32,416 nucleotides of DNA. It comes from Malaciobacter halophilus (GTDB taxonomy: Bacteria; Campylobacterota; Campylobacteria; Campylobacterales; Arcobacteraceae). The stretch spans positions 1 to 32,416 of the forward strand of contig NZ_NXIF01000003.1 of the NCBI RefSeq assembly GCF_002837275.1. Reading direction: 5' to 3'. Positions 1-8,249 of this stretch are shown here, piece after piece. The notes under the pieces are model-generated. The model was not told where the DNA came from and ran no database searches. It was given only the letters and a program-made list of their open reading frames with translations. Positions within the stretch are counted from its first letter, which is position 1. Every line of letters begins with the position of its first letter. The position numbers and the translations under genes are program-made.

Positions 1-653
1 CTATATATTAATGCTCTTAATCTACCTATATCATTAATTTCATCCCTATAAATATAATTCTGTATTTTTTCAAAAGGCACTGGTTGAGTAGGAGTATCAC
101 TTAAAATCTCTAAAAGTCTTGTCTCATTTCCTGTTAATTTTAAATAGTTACTTTGTTTAGTTACAACTGCTTTTGTTTTATCATAAATAATTTCATTTTC
201 AAATTTAAAAATATGTTTTTTTTCTTTATCTAAATTACTTTTATGTTTAAAAAAATAGTTATGTTTATTTAGTGCCGTTTGAATTGTTACTTCTAACTCT
301 TTATCTTTATATGGTTTGACTAAATAGCCATATGGTTCACTTTGCATTGCTTCTTTGATTGTTTTATCATCAGTATAAGAGGTTAAAAAGATAATGGGAA
401 TTTTATAGTATTGCCAAATATACTTAGCTGCTTTTATTCCTGAAGAGTTATCTTTTAGGTGAATATCCATAAAAATTAAATCTGGTTTTTGTTTTTTTAC
501 ATGCTGTATTGCATCATCTGCACTTGTTTCTATACCACAAACACTATAACCAAACTCATTTAAAGTAAGTTTTATACCCATTGCTAATATCGTTTCATCT
601 TCTACAATTAAAATTTCTATATCTTTTTTTAAAATATTTGGAATTTTTGTCAT
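1..653 (-). CDS. Response regulator, OmpR-like (partial; C-terminus beyond left edge)
   Basis: Read on the minus strand from an ATG at 651-653; the frame stays open to base 1, so the end of the gene is outside the window. Residues 13 to about 125 form a receiver domain: acidic pocket E18/D19 in ILIVEDE, phospho-acceptor D63 in LIFMDIHL, and the conserved lysine K113 in GYLVKPY. From about residue 150 the chain looks like a winged-helix DNA-binding domain (LTGNETRLLEIL, then GRLRALIY, as in the trans_reg_C family). It would therefore be a phosphorylation-controlled transcription factor. No partner kinase is visible; it could lie beyond the left edge. It is divergent from the TonB receptor gene with only 73 bases between them, but the spacer shows a Fur-like site rather than an obvious site for this protein. 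Family assignment is firm; target unknown. Confidence 0.9.
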   Translation of the reverse strand, partial: MTKIPNILKKDIEILIVEDETILAMGIKLTLNEFGYSVCGIETSADDAIQHVKKQKPDLIFMDIHLKDNSSGIKAAKYIWQYYKIPIIFLTSYTDDKTIKEAMQSEPYGYLVKPYKDKELEVTIQTALNKHNYFFKHKSNLDKEKKHIFKFENEIIYDKTKAVVTKQSNYLKLTGNETRLLEILSDTPTQPVPFEKIQNYIYRDEINDIGRLRALIY

Positions 654-694
654 TTTTTTTATTCTCGTAATTTTATTATCATTCTTTTCAGTTA

Positions 695-709
695 TGATAC
701 TCAATATCA
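695..709 (+). promoter_or_regulatory. Fur-like iron box over the TonB receptor promoter
   Basis: TGATACTCAATATCA is a 7-1-7 inverted repeat that matches 12 of 14 positions of the TGATAATnATTATCA form of the Fur box. A possible -10 box (TATGAT, 693-698) overlaps it, so bound Fur would block RNA polymerase. A second ATTATCATT half-like element lies at 674-683. It is followed by a strong AAAGGAG ribosome-binding site (714-720) and the receptor ATG. The position upstream of an outer-membrane iron-uptake gene makes Fur control likely; this is inference. Confidence 0.7.
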
Positions 710-726
710 TTTTAAAGGAGAGTTAA

Positions 727-2742
727 ATGAATCACAATAAAAAAATTATTTTGTCTTTTTGTGCTATTACTTTATTAACAAGTAGCATATATGCAAAAGA
801 AAAAATAGAGCCAAAAGAAGAAATCTCTTATGGAGAAATAACAGTAACTGGTGAAAAGATAGATAAAACACTTCTTGAAACTACAACTGCTATATCAGTA
901 TTTGATGAAAAAACAATAAATATAGGTAATTATAAAAAAATTGAGAATATTGTTGAACAATTACCAAATGTAGTTTTAAGTGATTTAGGTGTTCCAAATA
1001 TTAGAGGTATAGACTCTACTGGGGTTTCAAAAGGAACAAAAAGTTTAATGGCAGGTGCAAGACCAAGAGTAAATACAATAATAGATGGAGTTAATAATAC
1101 ATGGATTGGAGTTAATTATATTAGTGGGGAATTATGGGATTTAGAACAAATTGAAGTGTTAAAAGGTACTCAATCTACTACTCAAGGAAGAAACTCAATT
1201 GGTGGTTCTATAATAATGAAAACAAAAGATCCAAGCTTTGATTTTGAGGGTAAAATTAAAACTGCTTTTGAAAATCAAGAGAGTAAAAATCAATTAGCTG
1301 CTGTAATTTCTGGACCATTAATTGAAGATCAATTAGCTTTTAGATTAGCAGTTGATAGAAATAGTGGTGATGGATATATTAAATATAAAAATTTTAAAAA
1401 TAATGATAGATTAAATGAATCAACAAATACAAATCTTAGAGCAAAACTACTTTATCTTCCAAAATCAATGGAAAATTTATCTTTAAAATTTACGTTAAAT
1501 CATAGAGAAGCTGAAGGTGGGTATTTAAATTTTGTAACAAATCCAAAAGATTATGTATTTGAAGCAAGTAAAGCAAATAGAACAAACTCAAGATATCACG
1601 ATTCAAAAGATAAAACATATATTACAAATATTGATTATATTATAAATGATGATATAAGCTTACAAACGCAACTTTCATTTAAAGATTATAATAGTGAAAT
1701 AACTCAAGTGCCAAGTCCTTTAAAAGTTTTTGTTAATGAGAAAAGTAAAACATTTGAAAGTAAATTAATATACAAAAAACCATTTATAAAAGGTGTTGCA
1801 GGAGTTTACTATTATGATAGAGAGCAAGATATAGATGCACACTTACCAAAACCATCATACTTTCCTTTACATTTAGGTAATGATGAAATTAAATCTATTT
1901 CATTTTATACAGATAATACTATTGCTTTAAATAATAGTTTTGATTTATTATTAGGTGCAAGATTAGAAAAAGAGAATCAAAAAAGAGATTCAGTATCTTG
2001 GGGTGCAAATTTAAAAAAAGATATTGATGAAACAATATTTTTACCAAAAATTGGTTTAGCATATAAACCTTCAACTGAATCTATGATTAGTTTAGTTGCA
2101 CAAAAAGGTTATAACCAAGGTGGTGGTTCATTAGATTGGGATGACTTAAAATATTATGAATATGATAAAGAAGAAGTTAATTCATATGAATTAACTTATA
2201 GAACATATCTAAATGATAAAAAAATTAATCTAAGTTCAAATATATTTTACAATGATTTTGATGGTTTCCAAGCAGATGCTGCAAATAGATTTAGAAACCT
2301 TTCAAAAGTTGAAAGTTATGGTTTAGAAACTCAAATAGATGCACAAATAACAGACAAATTTAATATCTTTGCTGCTATTGGATTTTTAAAAACAAAAATA
2401 AGTAATAGTGTAAAAGAAGCTAAAGAATTAGAAGGAAATGAACTATCAACAACACCTACTTATAGTGCAAACTTAGGCTTTAATCATAAAATACATAATA
2501 ATCTTGAATGGGGTGGTAATGTAAGTTTTACAGATGATTATTACTCAGATAATGAAAATACTCAAAAGTTAGATGGATATACATTAGTTAATTTACATGC
2601 AAGCTATACATATAAAGATTTTACATTTAGAACATATGTAAATAATCTTACTGATGAAGAAGTAATCTATAAAGTTGAAACAAATAGAACAACAGTTGGT
2701 TCTCCAAGAGTAATAGGAGCTGCACTTGAGTATAAATTTTAA
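727..2742 (+). CDS. TonB-dependent outer-membrane receptor (probable ferric siderophore receptor)
   Basis: A 671-residue outer-membrane gated channel for energised uptake. Residues 1-23 are a signal peptide ending ...SSIYA. A probable TonB box (GEITVTGE, about 36-43) follows, then a plug domain to about 165 with the usual TAISVFDEKTI and VEQLPNVVLSD segments, and the LEQIEVLKGTQSTTQGRNSI plug motif. The remainder is a beta-barrel ending in an aromatic residue (ALEYKF), as outer-membrane proteins do. The start has AAAGGAG six bases upstream. It sits behind a Fur-like box and overlaps a Fes-like esterase gene by 17 bases, so a catecholate tri-ester siderophore (enterobactin or salmochelin type) is the likely cargo. 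The exact ligand cannot be read from sequence; other TonB cargos remain possible. I see no TonB/ExbBD or periplasmic binding protein in the window. Confidence 0.93.
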   Translation: MNHNKKIILSFCAITLLTSSIYAKEKIEPKEEISYGEITVTGEKIDKTLLETTTAISVFDEKTINIGNYKKIENIVEQLPNVVLSDLGVPNIRGIDSTGVSKGTKSLMAGARPRVNTIIDGVNNTWIGVNYISGELWDLEQIEVLKGTQSTTQGRNSIGGSIIMKTKDPSFDFEGKIKTAFENQESKNQLAAVISGPLIEDQLAFRLAVDRNSGDGYIKYKNFKNNDRLNESTNTNLRAKLLYLPKSMENLSLKFTLNHREAEGGYLNFVTNPKDYVFEASKANRTNSRYHDSKDKTYITNIDYIINDDISLQTQLSFKDYNSEITQVPSPLKVFVNEKSKTFESKLIYKKPFIKGVAGVYYYDREQDIDAHLPKPSYFPLHLGNDEIKSISFYTDNTIALNNSFDLLLGARLEKENQKRDSVSWGANLKKDIDETIFLPKIGLAYKPSTESMISLVAQKGYNQGGGSLDWDDLKYYEYDKEEVNSYELTYRTYLNDKKINLSSNIFYNDFDGFQADAANRFRNLSKVESYGLETQIDAQITDKFNIFAAIGFLKTKISNSVKEAKELEGNELSTTPTYSANLGFNHKIHNNLEWGGNVSFTDDYYSDNENTQKLDGYTLVNLHASYTYKDFTFRTYVNNLTDEEVIYKVETNRTTVGSPRVIGAALEYKF

Positions 2743-4297
2743 AACTCTTTTTAAGCTTTTTTCTATTTTTTTATATAGTTTTTCTTTTGCAAACTCTTTT
2801 AAAGTAGATGAAATACTAAACTATAATAGTGAAAATTTGTATCAATTAAATCTACAAAAAAGAAGTTTTATAATAGGAAGTTTTAAAGCCACATCAAGTT
2901 TTGAAACTCTTGAACTTTTAGATAAAAATAGAGTTTTAATAAAATCATTGATGATAAATAAAAAGCCACAAGGTAATTTTTACTTTGTGGCTAATTATAC
3001 AGGAAAATATTATTTAAAAATAAAAAATAGAAATAAACAAAATAGACTTAAACTAAAAATAGATAAGATTTTTCATCATCAAAAAGAGATAAAGCCTCAA
3101 AATAAAATTATAAGTGCTTTTTTAAAACAAGAACTAAAAAATATAGAAAAAACAAAAAATAGTAAAGCCTTTTGGGAAAAAGTTAAAAAAAGAGGAACTC
3201 CACTAATAGAGCATTTAAAAGCAGATGAATATATTTTAACTTTTCTACACAAAGGATTAAACTATAATGTTAAATTAATAGGTGGACCTACAGCTGATTA
3301 TACAGATTTTATTAGATATAAAAATAGTGACATATGGTATAAAAGCTTTATCGTAAAAAAGGGAATTAGAATGTCATATCAAATTGCCACAGATATTCCT
3401 AAACTTGATGCCCCAAGATTTACTCAAAAAATGGCTTTAATATCAAATGCAACAATTGATCCTTTTAATAAAACTCCTTATATTTATACTAAAGAAAAAA
3501 ATATGGATAAATATCATACTTTGTCAACTTTTTTTATAAAAGATGATAAAATTAAGGATTGGGGAGTAGAAGAAGGAAATAAAAAAGGAAAAACTAGCAC
3601 ATATAATCTTAAAAGCAAAATATTAAATAATAGTAGAGATATTACTATTTATAAACCACACAATTATAATTATAAAAAAGAGCATGATATACTTTTTGTT
3701 TTTGATGGAGAAAATTATCAAAACAAAATCAATACTACATTAATCTTAGATAACTTAATTGCAAACAATATGATAAAACCTACAATTGCTATTTTTATTA
3801 ATAATGCTTCAAAAAAGTCAAGAAGTGAAGAATTACCTCCAAATAAAAAGTTTGCAAAATTTATGGTAAAAGAGTTATTTCCTTTTATACAAACAAAAGT
3901 TAAATTTACTCACAAATCTTCAAATACAATTATAACAGGTTCTAGCTATGGAGGATTAGCTTCATCATATATAGCATTTTTATATCCTGATTTTTTTGGA
4001 AAAGTATTGAGTCAATCAGGTTCATACTGGTGGGCACCTAAAAATAAAGATGAAGCACAATGGCTAACAAAAGAGTTCTCAAAAGTTAAGAAAAAAGATA
4101 TTAAGTTTTATTTAAATGCTGGAACTTATGAAACAGGCTTTTTACCTTTAGATATTTTAGAAACAAACAGACATTTTAGAACTGTATTAATTGCAAAAAA
4201 TTATGATTTAACATATGAAGAGTTTATTGGAGGGCATGATTATTTTGCATGGAAAATATATTTGGCAAATGGATTAATTGCCTTAAGTAACAAATAG
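2726..4297 (+). CDS. Exported Fes-like siderophore (enterochelin) esterase
   Basis: 523 residues, TTG start with AGGAG (2715-2719) six bases upstream, inside the end of the receptor gene. Residues 1-22 are a signal peptide (FKLFSIFLYSFSFA), so the product should be periplasmic. About 25-112 is a small beta-rich region (SFIIGSFKATSSFETLELLD) resembling PPC-type domains; about 150-290 resembles the N-terminal domain of Fes; about 290-523 is an alpha/beta-hydrolase of the esterase (PF00756) family. The nucleophile is S407 in GSSYGG; E469 (NAGTYE) and H504 (GGHDYFAWK) are the probable acid and base. Known relatives cleave the ester backbone of ferric enterobactin to release iron. Fes of E. coli is cytoplasmic; a signal peptide on a Fes-type protein implies periplasmic hydrolysis, as for the smaller IroE and Campylobacter Cee. 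Substrate is inferred from the receptor partner. Confidence 0.85.
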   Translation: MSINFKTLFKLFSIFLYSFSFANSFKVDEILNYNSENLYQLNLQKRSFIIGSFKATSSFETLELLDKNRVLIKSLMINKKPQGNFYFVANYTGKYYLKIKNRNKQNRLKLKIDKIFHHQKEIKPQNKIISAFLKQELKNIEKTKNSKAFWEKVKKRGTPLIEHLKADEYILTFLHKGLNYNVKLIGGPTADYTDFIRYKNSDIWYKSFIVKKGIRMSYQIATDIPKLDAPRFTQKMALISNATIDPFNKTPYIYTKEKNMDKYHTLSTFFIKDDKIKDWGVEEGNKKGKTSTYNLKSKILNNSRDITIYKPHNYNYKKEHDILFVFDGENYQNKINTTLILDNLIANNMIKPTIAIFINNASKKSRSEELPPNKKFAKFMVKELFPFIQTKVKFTHKSSNTIITGSSYGGLASSYIAFLYPDFFGKVLSQSGSYWWAPKNKDEAQWLTKEFSKVKKKDIKFYLNAGTYETGFLPLDILETNRHFRTVLIAKNYDLTYEEFIGGHDYFAWKIYLANGLIALSNK

Positions 4298-4318
4298 ACC
4301 TTTAAAGGTCTGTTTGTT
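4289..4318. terminator. Bidirectional terminator between esterase and rho
   Basis: AACAAATAGACC, then TTTAAA, then GGTCTGTTTGTT: a 12-pair interrupted only by one T/G wobble, closing on a TTTAAA centre. It contains the TAG stop of the esterase. One arm ends T-rich on the plus strand and the other on the minus strand, so it can serve both the esterase and rho transcripts. Confidence 0.75.
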
Positions 4319-4334
4319 TAAAATTAAAAGTTTA

Positions 4335-5678
4335 CTACTCATTCATAGAGTTAAAAAACTCTTCATTATCTTTTGTTCTTTGCATTTTTGAATATAAGAA
4401 TTTTAAAGCTTCAACTTCATCCATTTGTGAAATTGCATTTCTTAATATCCATGTTCTTTGAAGAACTTCAGGAGTTAATAATAACTCTTCTTTTCTTGTT
4501 CCAGATTTAATAATATCTAAAGCTGGATAAACTCTTCTGTTTGAAGCATTTCTACTTAATACAACTTCACTGTTACCAGTTCCTTTAAACTCTTCAAAAA
4601 TTACTTCATCCATTTTTGAACCAGTTTCAATAAGTGCAGTTGAGATAATAGTTAAAGAACCACCCTCTTCTATGTTTCTAGCAGCCCCAAAAAATCTTTT
4701 TGGTTTATGTAATGCATTTGCATCAACCCCACCTGAAAGTACTTTACCTGAACTTGGAGTTACAGTATTATAAGCACGTGCTAATCTTGTAATAGAATCA
4801 AGTAGAATAACAACATCTTTTTTCATCTCTACAAGTCTTTTTGCTTTTTCAATAACTATTTCAGCAACTCTTACATGGTTATGTGCAGGTAAGTCAAAAG
4901 TTGAAGAATATACTTCTCCTTTAACACTTCTTTGCATATCAGTAACTTCTTCTGGTCTTTCATCAATTAATAAAACCATTAGATTAGTTTCTGGATGATT
5001 TCTAGTTATACCATGAGCTAACTCTTTTAATAACTCTGTTTTACCTGTTTTTGGAGGTGCAACAATTAAACTTCTTTGACCTTTACCCATTGGAGCAAAA
5101 AGATCAAGTATTCTTCCTGTCATTTTATTTGAGTTATACTCAAATTTAAATCTTTCAGTTGAATATAAAGGAGTTAAGTTATCAAATAATGGTCTATTTT
5201 TTGATTCATTTACAGGTAAGTAGTTAATAGCTTCAATTTTTAATAAAGCATAATATTTTTCACTGTCTTTGTTTGGAGGTCTTACTTGTCCAGTTACGAT
5301 ATCACCAGTTCTTAATGCAAATTTTCTAATTTGTGTAGCAGATACATAAGAATCACTTGAAGTATCAGAGAAGTTTCCATCTATTGCTCTTAAAAAACCA
5401 AATCCACCCTCTTTTATTTCTAAAATACCTGTGAATAAAACAAATCCACCTGCATCGATTTGGTTTTTTAAAATCGAAAACATTAAATCCTGTCTTTTTA
5501 GCTCTTGTGGATTTTCTACTTTTAATTCTTTTGCAATTTTAAGAAGATCCTGTAATGGATACTCTCTTAATTTCTCTATTGTGTGCCCTTCAACAGGAAT
5601 ATGAGTTCTAGTTTTTCTACTAGAATTCCCATTACTCTTGGGACTTTTTGTTTTAGATTGAGTTTTTGACTCTTCCAT
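4335..5678 (-). CDS. rho: Transcription termination factor Rho
   Basis: Hexameric RNA-dependent ATPase/translocase that ends transcription. Counting from the chosen Met: Rho-N helical domain about 30-73 ([15 protein letters not shown]), cold-shock-like RNA-binding domain about 77-155 ([15 protein letters not shown]), and the ATPase with Walker [10 protein letters not shown] (about 207), catalytic region LIDERPEEV (about 237), Walker [15 protein letters not shown] (about 290), and Q and R loops ([24 protein letters not shown]). The frame also allows an ATG 33 bases earlier (5711). I prefer 5678 (MEESKTQ...) because the upstream ATG has no ribosome-binding site, an AAAAGG lies 12 bases before the second, and the Campylobacter protein as I recall it begins at this point. 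A -10 box lies at 5761-5766. Length of 447 is normal for the phylum. It is convergent with the esterase. Confidence 0.97.
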   Translation of the reverse strand: MEESKTQSKTKSPKSNGNSSRKTRTHIPVEGHTIEKLREYPLQDLLKIAKELKVENPQELKRQDLMFSILKNQIDAGGFVLFTGILEIKEGGFGFLRAIDGNFSDTSSDSYVSATQIRKFALRTGDIVTGQVRPPNKDSEKYYALLKIEAINYLPVNESKNRPLFDNLTPLYSTERFKFEYNSNKMTGRILDLFAPMGKGQRSLIVAPPKTGKTELLKELAHGITRNHPETNLMVLLIDERPEEVTDMQRSVKGEVYSSTFDLPAHNHVRVAEIVIEKAKRLVEMKKDVVILLDSITRLARAYNTVTPSSGKVLSGGVDANALHKPKRFFGAARNIEEGGSLTIISTALIETGSKMDEVIFEEFKGTGNSEVVLSRNASNRRVYPALDIIKSGTRKEELLLTPEVLQRTWILRNAISQMDEVEALKFLYSKMQRTKDNEEFFNSMNE

Positions 5679-5748
5679 AAGTTTATTTAACCTTTTAATT
5701 TCGATATACATAAAGTTATGTAGTTTTTGAAGTTTTTTAGTTTAAAAT

Positions 5749-5766
5749 TTAAGTTGTGTAATTGTA
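5749..5766 (-). promoter_or_regulatory. rho promoter (-10) with leader start shared with the peroxiredoxin gene
   Basis: On the minus strand the segment reads TACAATTACACAACTTAA. TACAAT (5761-5766) is a -10 box and the following bases would be the transcript start. The same 18 bases, with one change, lie at the equivalent place before the peroxiredoxin gene (6465-6482). Confidence 0.6.
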
Positions 5767-5796
5767 GTCTTTATTTGAAAAAAAGTCAATTAAAGA

Positions 5797-5825
5797 AAAG
5801 AAGCACCATAAAATGGTGCTTCTTT
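5797..5825 (-). terminator. Intrinsic terminator of the peroxiredoxin gene
   Basis: A perfect 13-pair stem (AAAGAAGCACCAT / ATGGTGCTTCTTT) with a 3-base loop, 22 bases past the peroxiredoxin stop. On the minus strand it runs into TTTTCTTTAATTG, giving the U-rich tail. It also separates the peroxiredoxin from rho downstream. Confidence 0.85.
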
Positions 5826-5846
5826 AGGTTTTAAAGGTTTTAAATA

Positions 5847-6443
5847 TTATAAATTACCTTCATTTTTTGCAAGATAATCAGCAACACCGTTAGTATCTGG
5901 TTTCATACCTTCATCACCTTTGTTCCATCCTGCAGGACAAACTTCACCATGTTCATTAGTAAATAACATTGTATCAACCATTCTAATCATTTCATCAATA
6001 TTTCTTCCTAATGGTAAGTCGTTAATAACTGCATGTCTTACTGTTCCATCTTTATCAATTAAAAAAGATCCTCTTAATGCAACTGACTCATCAAATAATA
6101 CATCATAATCTCTAGCAATTTGCTTGCTTAAGTCAGCTACTAGTGGGTATTTAATTCTTCCAATACCACCATTTTCAACAGCAGTTTCTCTCCATGCAAA
6201 GTGAGAGAATTGTGAGTCAACAGAAACACCAATTACATTGATACCTCTTTCTTTAAACTCATCTACTCTTTTAGAAAATGCAATAATTTCTGAAGGACAA
6301 ACAAATGTAAAATCTAATGGATAAAAGAATAGTACTGCACCATTCTCTCCGATATTATCATAAAGATTAAAATCTTCAACAATTTGTCCATCTGCAAGTA
6401 CAGCATTTGCTGTGAAATCTGGAGCTTTTTTAGTTACTAACAT
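5847..6443 (-). CDS. ahpC: 2-Cys peroxiredoxin (AhpC/TsaA family)
   Basis: 198-residue cytoplasmic thiol peroxidase that reduces hydrogen peroxide and organic hydroperoxides, normally recycled by thioredoxin. The active-site block FYPLDFTFVCPSE carries the peroxidatic C49 with T46 and P42; the resolving C169 is in GEVCPAGW. The GGIG loop (around GGIGRIKYP) of over-oxidation-sensitive enzymes is present, but the C-terminal YF motif that normally accompanies it is missing (the protein ends YLAKNEGNL), so it is probably a robust bacterial type. The ATG has AAGGAAATCAC before it and a TATAAT box at 6477-6482. In C. jejuni ahpC lies next to the ferredoxin gene; here metK lies between them. It is transcribed away from metK and has its own terminator. 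Confidence 0.96.
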   Translation of the reverse strand: MLVTKKAPDFTANAVLADGQIVEDFNLYDNIGENGAVLFFYPLDFTFVCPSEIIAFSKRVDEFKERGINVIGVSVDSQFSHFAWRETAVENGGIGRIKYPLVADLSKQIARDYDVLFDESVALRGSFLIDKDGTVRHAVINDLPLGRNIDEMIRMVDTMLFTNEHGEVCPAGWNKGDEGMKPDTNGVADYLAKNEGNL

Positions 6444-6464
6444 GTGATTTCCTTTTTAATTAAA

Positions 6465-6482
6465 TTAAGTTGTGTAATTATA
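6465..6482 (-). promoter_or_regulatory. Peroxiredoxin promoter (-10) and leader start
   Basis: Minus strand TATAATTACACAACTTAA; TATAAT at 6477-6482 ends 33 bases before the ATG. Seventeen of 18 bases match the rho promoter block at 5749-5766. No convincing PerR or Fur palindrome overlaps it. Confidence 0.65.
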
Positions 6483-6576
6483 TAATATTTTTCTAAAAAT
6501 AAACATTAGTTTTTAGTTAGGTTTTTTATTTAAGATAAATCTTACTTTTTAATAATATTTTTCCATAAGGAAGAGA

Positions 6577-7731
6577 ATGACAAATAATTATTTATTTACT
6601 AGTGAATCAGTAACACAAGGACATCCAGATAAGATTGCTGACCAAATATCAGATGCTATATTAGACTATATTTTAAAAGAGGATAAAAATGCTAGAGTAG
6701 CTTGTGAAACTCTTTTGACAAATGGTCTTTGTTTAATTGCAGGTGAGCTAAAGACCTTAGCATATGCTCCAATTCAAGAAATAGCAAGGGATGTAATTCG
6801 AGAAATAGGATATACAGATTCAGCCTTTGGATTAGATTACAGAAGTGCAGGCGTATTAAATGCAATTGCAGAACAAAGCATAGATATTTCAGTTGGTGTA
6901 GATAAAAAAAGTGGAGAGTTAGGAGCAGGAGACCAAGGTATGATGTTTGGTTATGCTTGTAACGAAACAAAAGAGTTAATGCCTTTACCAATTCAATTAG
7001 CACATAAATTAACAAAAAGATTAACTGAAGTTAGAAAAAAAGGTATTCTTCCATATTTAAGACCTGATGGGAAAGCTCAAGTAACAGTTGAATATATAAA
7101 TAATAAACCAACAAAAGTGACAACTATTGTTATCTCAGCTCAACATTCTGATACTATTGATTTAAAATTATTAAAAGAAGATATTATTGAAGAGGTAATT
7201 AAAGAAGTTATTCCTGAACAGTTACTACATAAAGATGTTGTTTATCATATAAATCCAACAGGTAGATTTGTTATTGGAGGACCGCAAGCAGATGCAGGTT
7301 TAACAGGAAGAAAAATTATTGTTGATAGCTATGGGGGAAGTTGTCCACATGGTGGTGGTGCATTTTCAGGTAAAGACCCCACAAAAGTAGATAGAAGTGC
7401 TGCTTATATGGCAAGATATATAGCTAAAAACTTAGTTGCTAGTGAAGTGTGTGATAAAATCATGGTGCAACTATCTTATGCTATTGGAGTTAGCCAACCA
7501 GTATCAATTATGATAAATACTTATAATTCTAATAAAATAGAAGAGAATAAAATTTTGGAAATTATAAATAGCTGTTTTGACTTATCTGTTGAAGGAATAA
7601 TTAAGCAGTTAGATTTACTTAGACCAATTTACAAGCAAACTGCTTGTTATGGGCATTTTGGTAGAGATGATTTAGATTTACCATGGGAAAAAACTAATAA
7701 AATTGAAGAGATAAAAAAGCTTATAAAATAA
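6577..7731 (+). CDS. metK: S-adenosylmethionine synthase
   Basis: 384 residues, the usual length. It joins methionine and ATP to give S-adenosylmethionine, releasing phosphate and diphosphate; active as a tetramer in the cytoplasm. Visible signatures: [16 protein letters not shown] (15-30, with the ATP-binding H16 and metal ligand D18), [12 protein letters not shown] (116-127, the first family signature), and [17 protein letters not shown] (about 262-278, the second signature with its phosphate-binding loop). A GGAAGAG ribosome-binding site lies just before the ATG. The 133-base spacer to the divergent peroxiredoxin gene shows no SAM riboswitch. The gene starts the conserved Campylobacterota block that leads to fabH; no terminator is seen before the ferredoxin gene. 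Confidence 0.98.
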   Translation: MTNNYLFTSESVTQGHPDKIADQISDAILDYILKEDKNARVACETLLTNGLCLIAGELKTLAYAPIQEIARDVIREIGYTDSAFGLDYRSAGVLNAIAEQSIDISVGVDKKSGELGAGDQGMMFGYACNETKELMPLPIQLAHKLTKRLTEVRKKGILPYLRPDGKAQVTVEYINNKPTKVTTIVISAQHSDTIDLKLLKEDIIEEVIKEVIPEQLLHKDVVYHINPTGRFVIGGPQADAGLTGRKIIVDSYGGSCPHGGGAFSGKDPTKVDRSAAYMARYIAKNLVASEVCDKIMVQLSYAIGVSQPVSIMINTYNSNKIEENKILEIINSCFDLSVEGIIKQLDLLRPIYKQTACYGHFGRDDLDLPWEKTNKIEEIKKLIK

Positions 7732-7743
7732 TCTTATATTTTT

Positions 7744-7758
7744 AGATAATTATTATAA
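7744..7758 (+). promoter_or_regulatory. Possible Fur/PerR-like palindrome upstream of the ferredoxin gene
   Basis: AGATAATTATTATAA contains a perfect ATAAT-T-ATTAT core and matches 12 of 14 positions of both the Fur-type TGATAATnATTATCA and the PerR-type TTATAATnATTATAA boxes. It lies 84 bases before the ferredoxin ATG. In DNA this AT-rich such a match can arise by chance, so this is only suggestive. I recall that the C. jejuni fdxA gene responds to iron. Confidence 0.3.
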
Positions 7759-7842
7759 AACAGTATGAATATATAAGCAATATTTAAACATACATTTATT
7801 AATAGTGTGATAAAGTTTCTAAAATTTTCCAAGGAGATTAAC

Positions 7843-8118
7843 ATGGCAGTTAAAATTACTGACATCTGTATTAGTTGTGATGCTTGTTTAGATGAGTGTC
7901 CTGTAGAAGCAATTGTAGACAATGATGAAAATCCAACAGGTGAAGATATTTATTATGTATATTCTGATAAATGTGTTGAGTGTGTAGATCATCATGATTC
8001 TCCTGCATGTGCAGATGCATGTCCTACAGAAGGATGTATTGTTTGGGATGAACCAGGTGTAGGTTCTGTAGAAAGCCCAGATAGAGGTCAAGCTGGAACT
8101 CCAGTAGTTGAAGACTAA
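7843..8118 (+). CDS. fdxA: 2[4Fe-4S] ferredoxin, FdxA/Alvin type
   Basis: 91-residue soluble electron carrier. The start MAVKITDICIS is set by AAGGAG six bases upstream (7831-7836); an in-frame ATG at 7807 gives an extra 12 residues but has no ribosome-binding site and does not fit the family. The first cluster motif is CISCDACLDECP (CxxCxxCxxxCP). The second is CVEC, eight residues, then CADACP (CxxCx8CxxxCP); that longer spacing is the mark of Allochromatium-type (Alvin) ferredoxins with very low and unequal potentials. H. pylori and C. jejuni FdxA are of this type, and in C. jejuni it is linked to oxygen tolerance. The redox partner is unknown. It is followed by a strong terminator, so it is separate from ndk. 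Confidence 0.95.
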   Translation: MAVKITDICISCDACLDECPVEAIVDNDENPTGEDIYYVYSDKCVECVDHHDSPACADACPTEGCIVWDEPGVGSVESPDRGQAGTPVVED

Positions 8119-8159
8119 TTTTTAAATATACTAATTAATATACTAGTAATTTTTTATTA

Positions 8160-8197
8160 AAAAGGCGAGTAGATTTTATTCTACTTGCCTTTTTTTT
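8160..8197 (+). terminator. Intrinsic terminator of fdxA
   Basis: A 14-pair stem AAAAGGCGAGTAGA / TCTACTTGCCTTTT (one G/T wobble) around a TTTTAT loop, followed by a run of T. It is a textbook factor-independent terminator 41 bases after the ferredoxin stop. Confidence 0.92.
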
Positions 8198-8207
8198 ATT
8201 TTTTAGG

Positions 8208-8213
8208 TATAAT
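8208..8213 (+). promoter_or_regulatory. -10 box for the ndk-to-fabH operon
   Basis: TATAAT in the context TTTTTTAGGTATAATCCG, just past the fdxA terminator and 36 bases before the ndk ATG. The upstream T-rich run in place of a -35 hexamer is typical of the main sigma factor of this phylum. No further promoter of this quality is seen before fabH. Confidence 0.75.
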
Positions 8214-8249
8214 CCGCGACTTAATAAAATTAGTAGAGGAATATACTTT

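Noticed and set aside
4335-5711. Rho start at the upstream ATG (5711)
   Set aside because: It has no ribosome-binding site, and the second Met fits the start of Campylobacter Rho as I recall it. It cannot be fully excluded.
6444-6576. SAM riboswitch before metK
   Set aside because: The 133-base spacer lacks the paired helices and conserved core expected of SAM riboswitches and is shared with a divergent promoter.
6692-7015. Open frames on the opposite strand of real genes (for example inside metK, gdhA, pyk, the dehydrogenase and the chemoreceptor)
   Set aside because: They lie wholly within well-supported genes, have leucine- or phenylalanine-rich nonsense composition, no ribosome-binding site and no family pattern.
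7807-7842. Longer ferredoxin start at 7807
   Set aside because: The extra 12 residues do not fit the family, and AAGGAG is placed ideally for the ATG at 7843.
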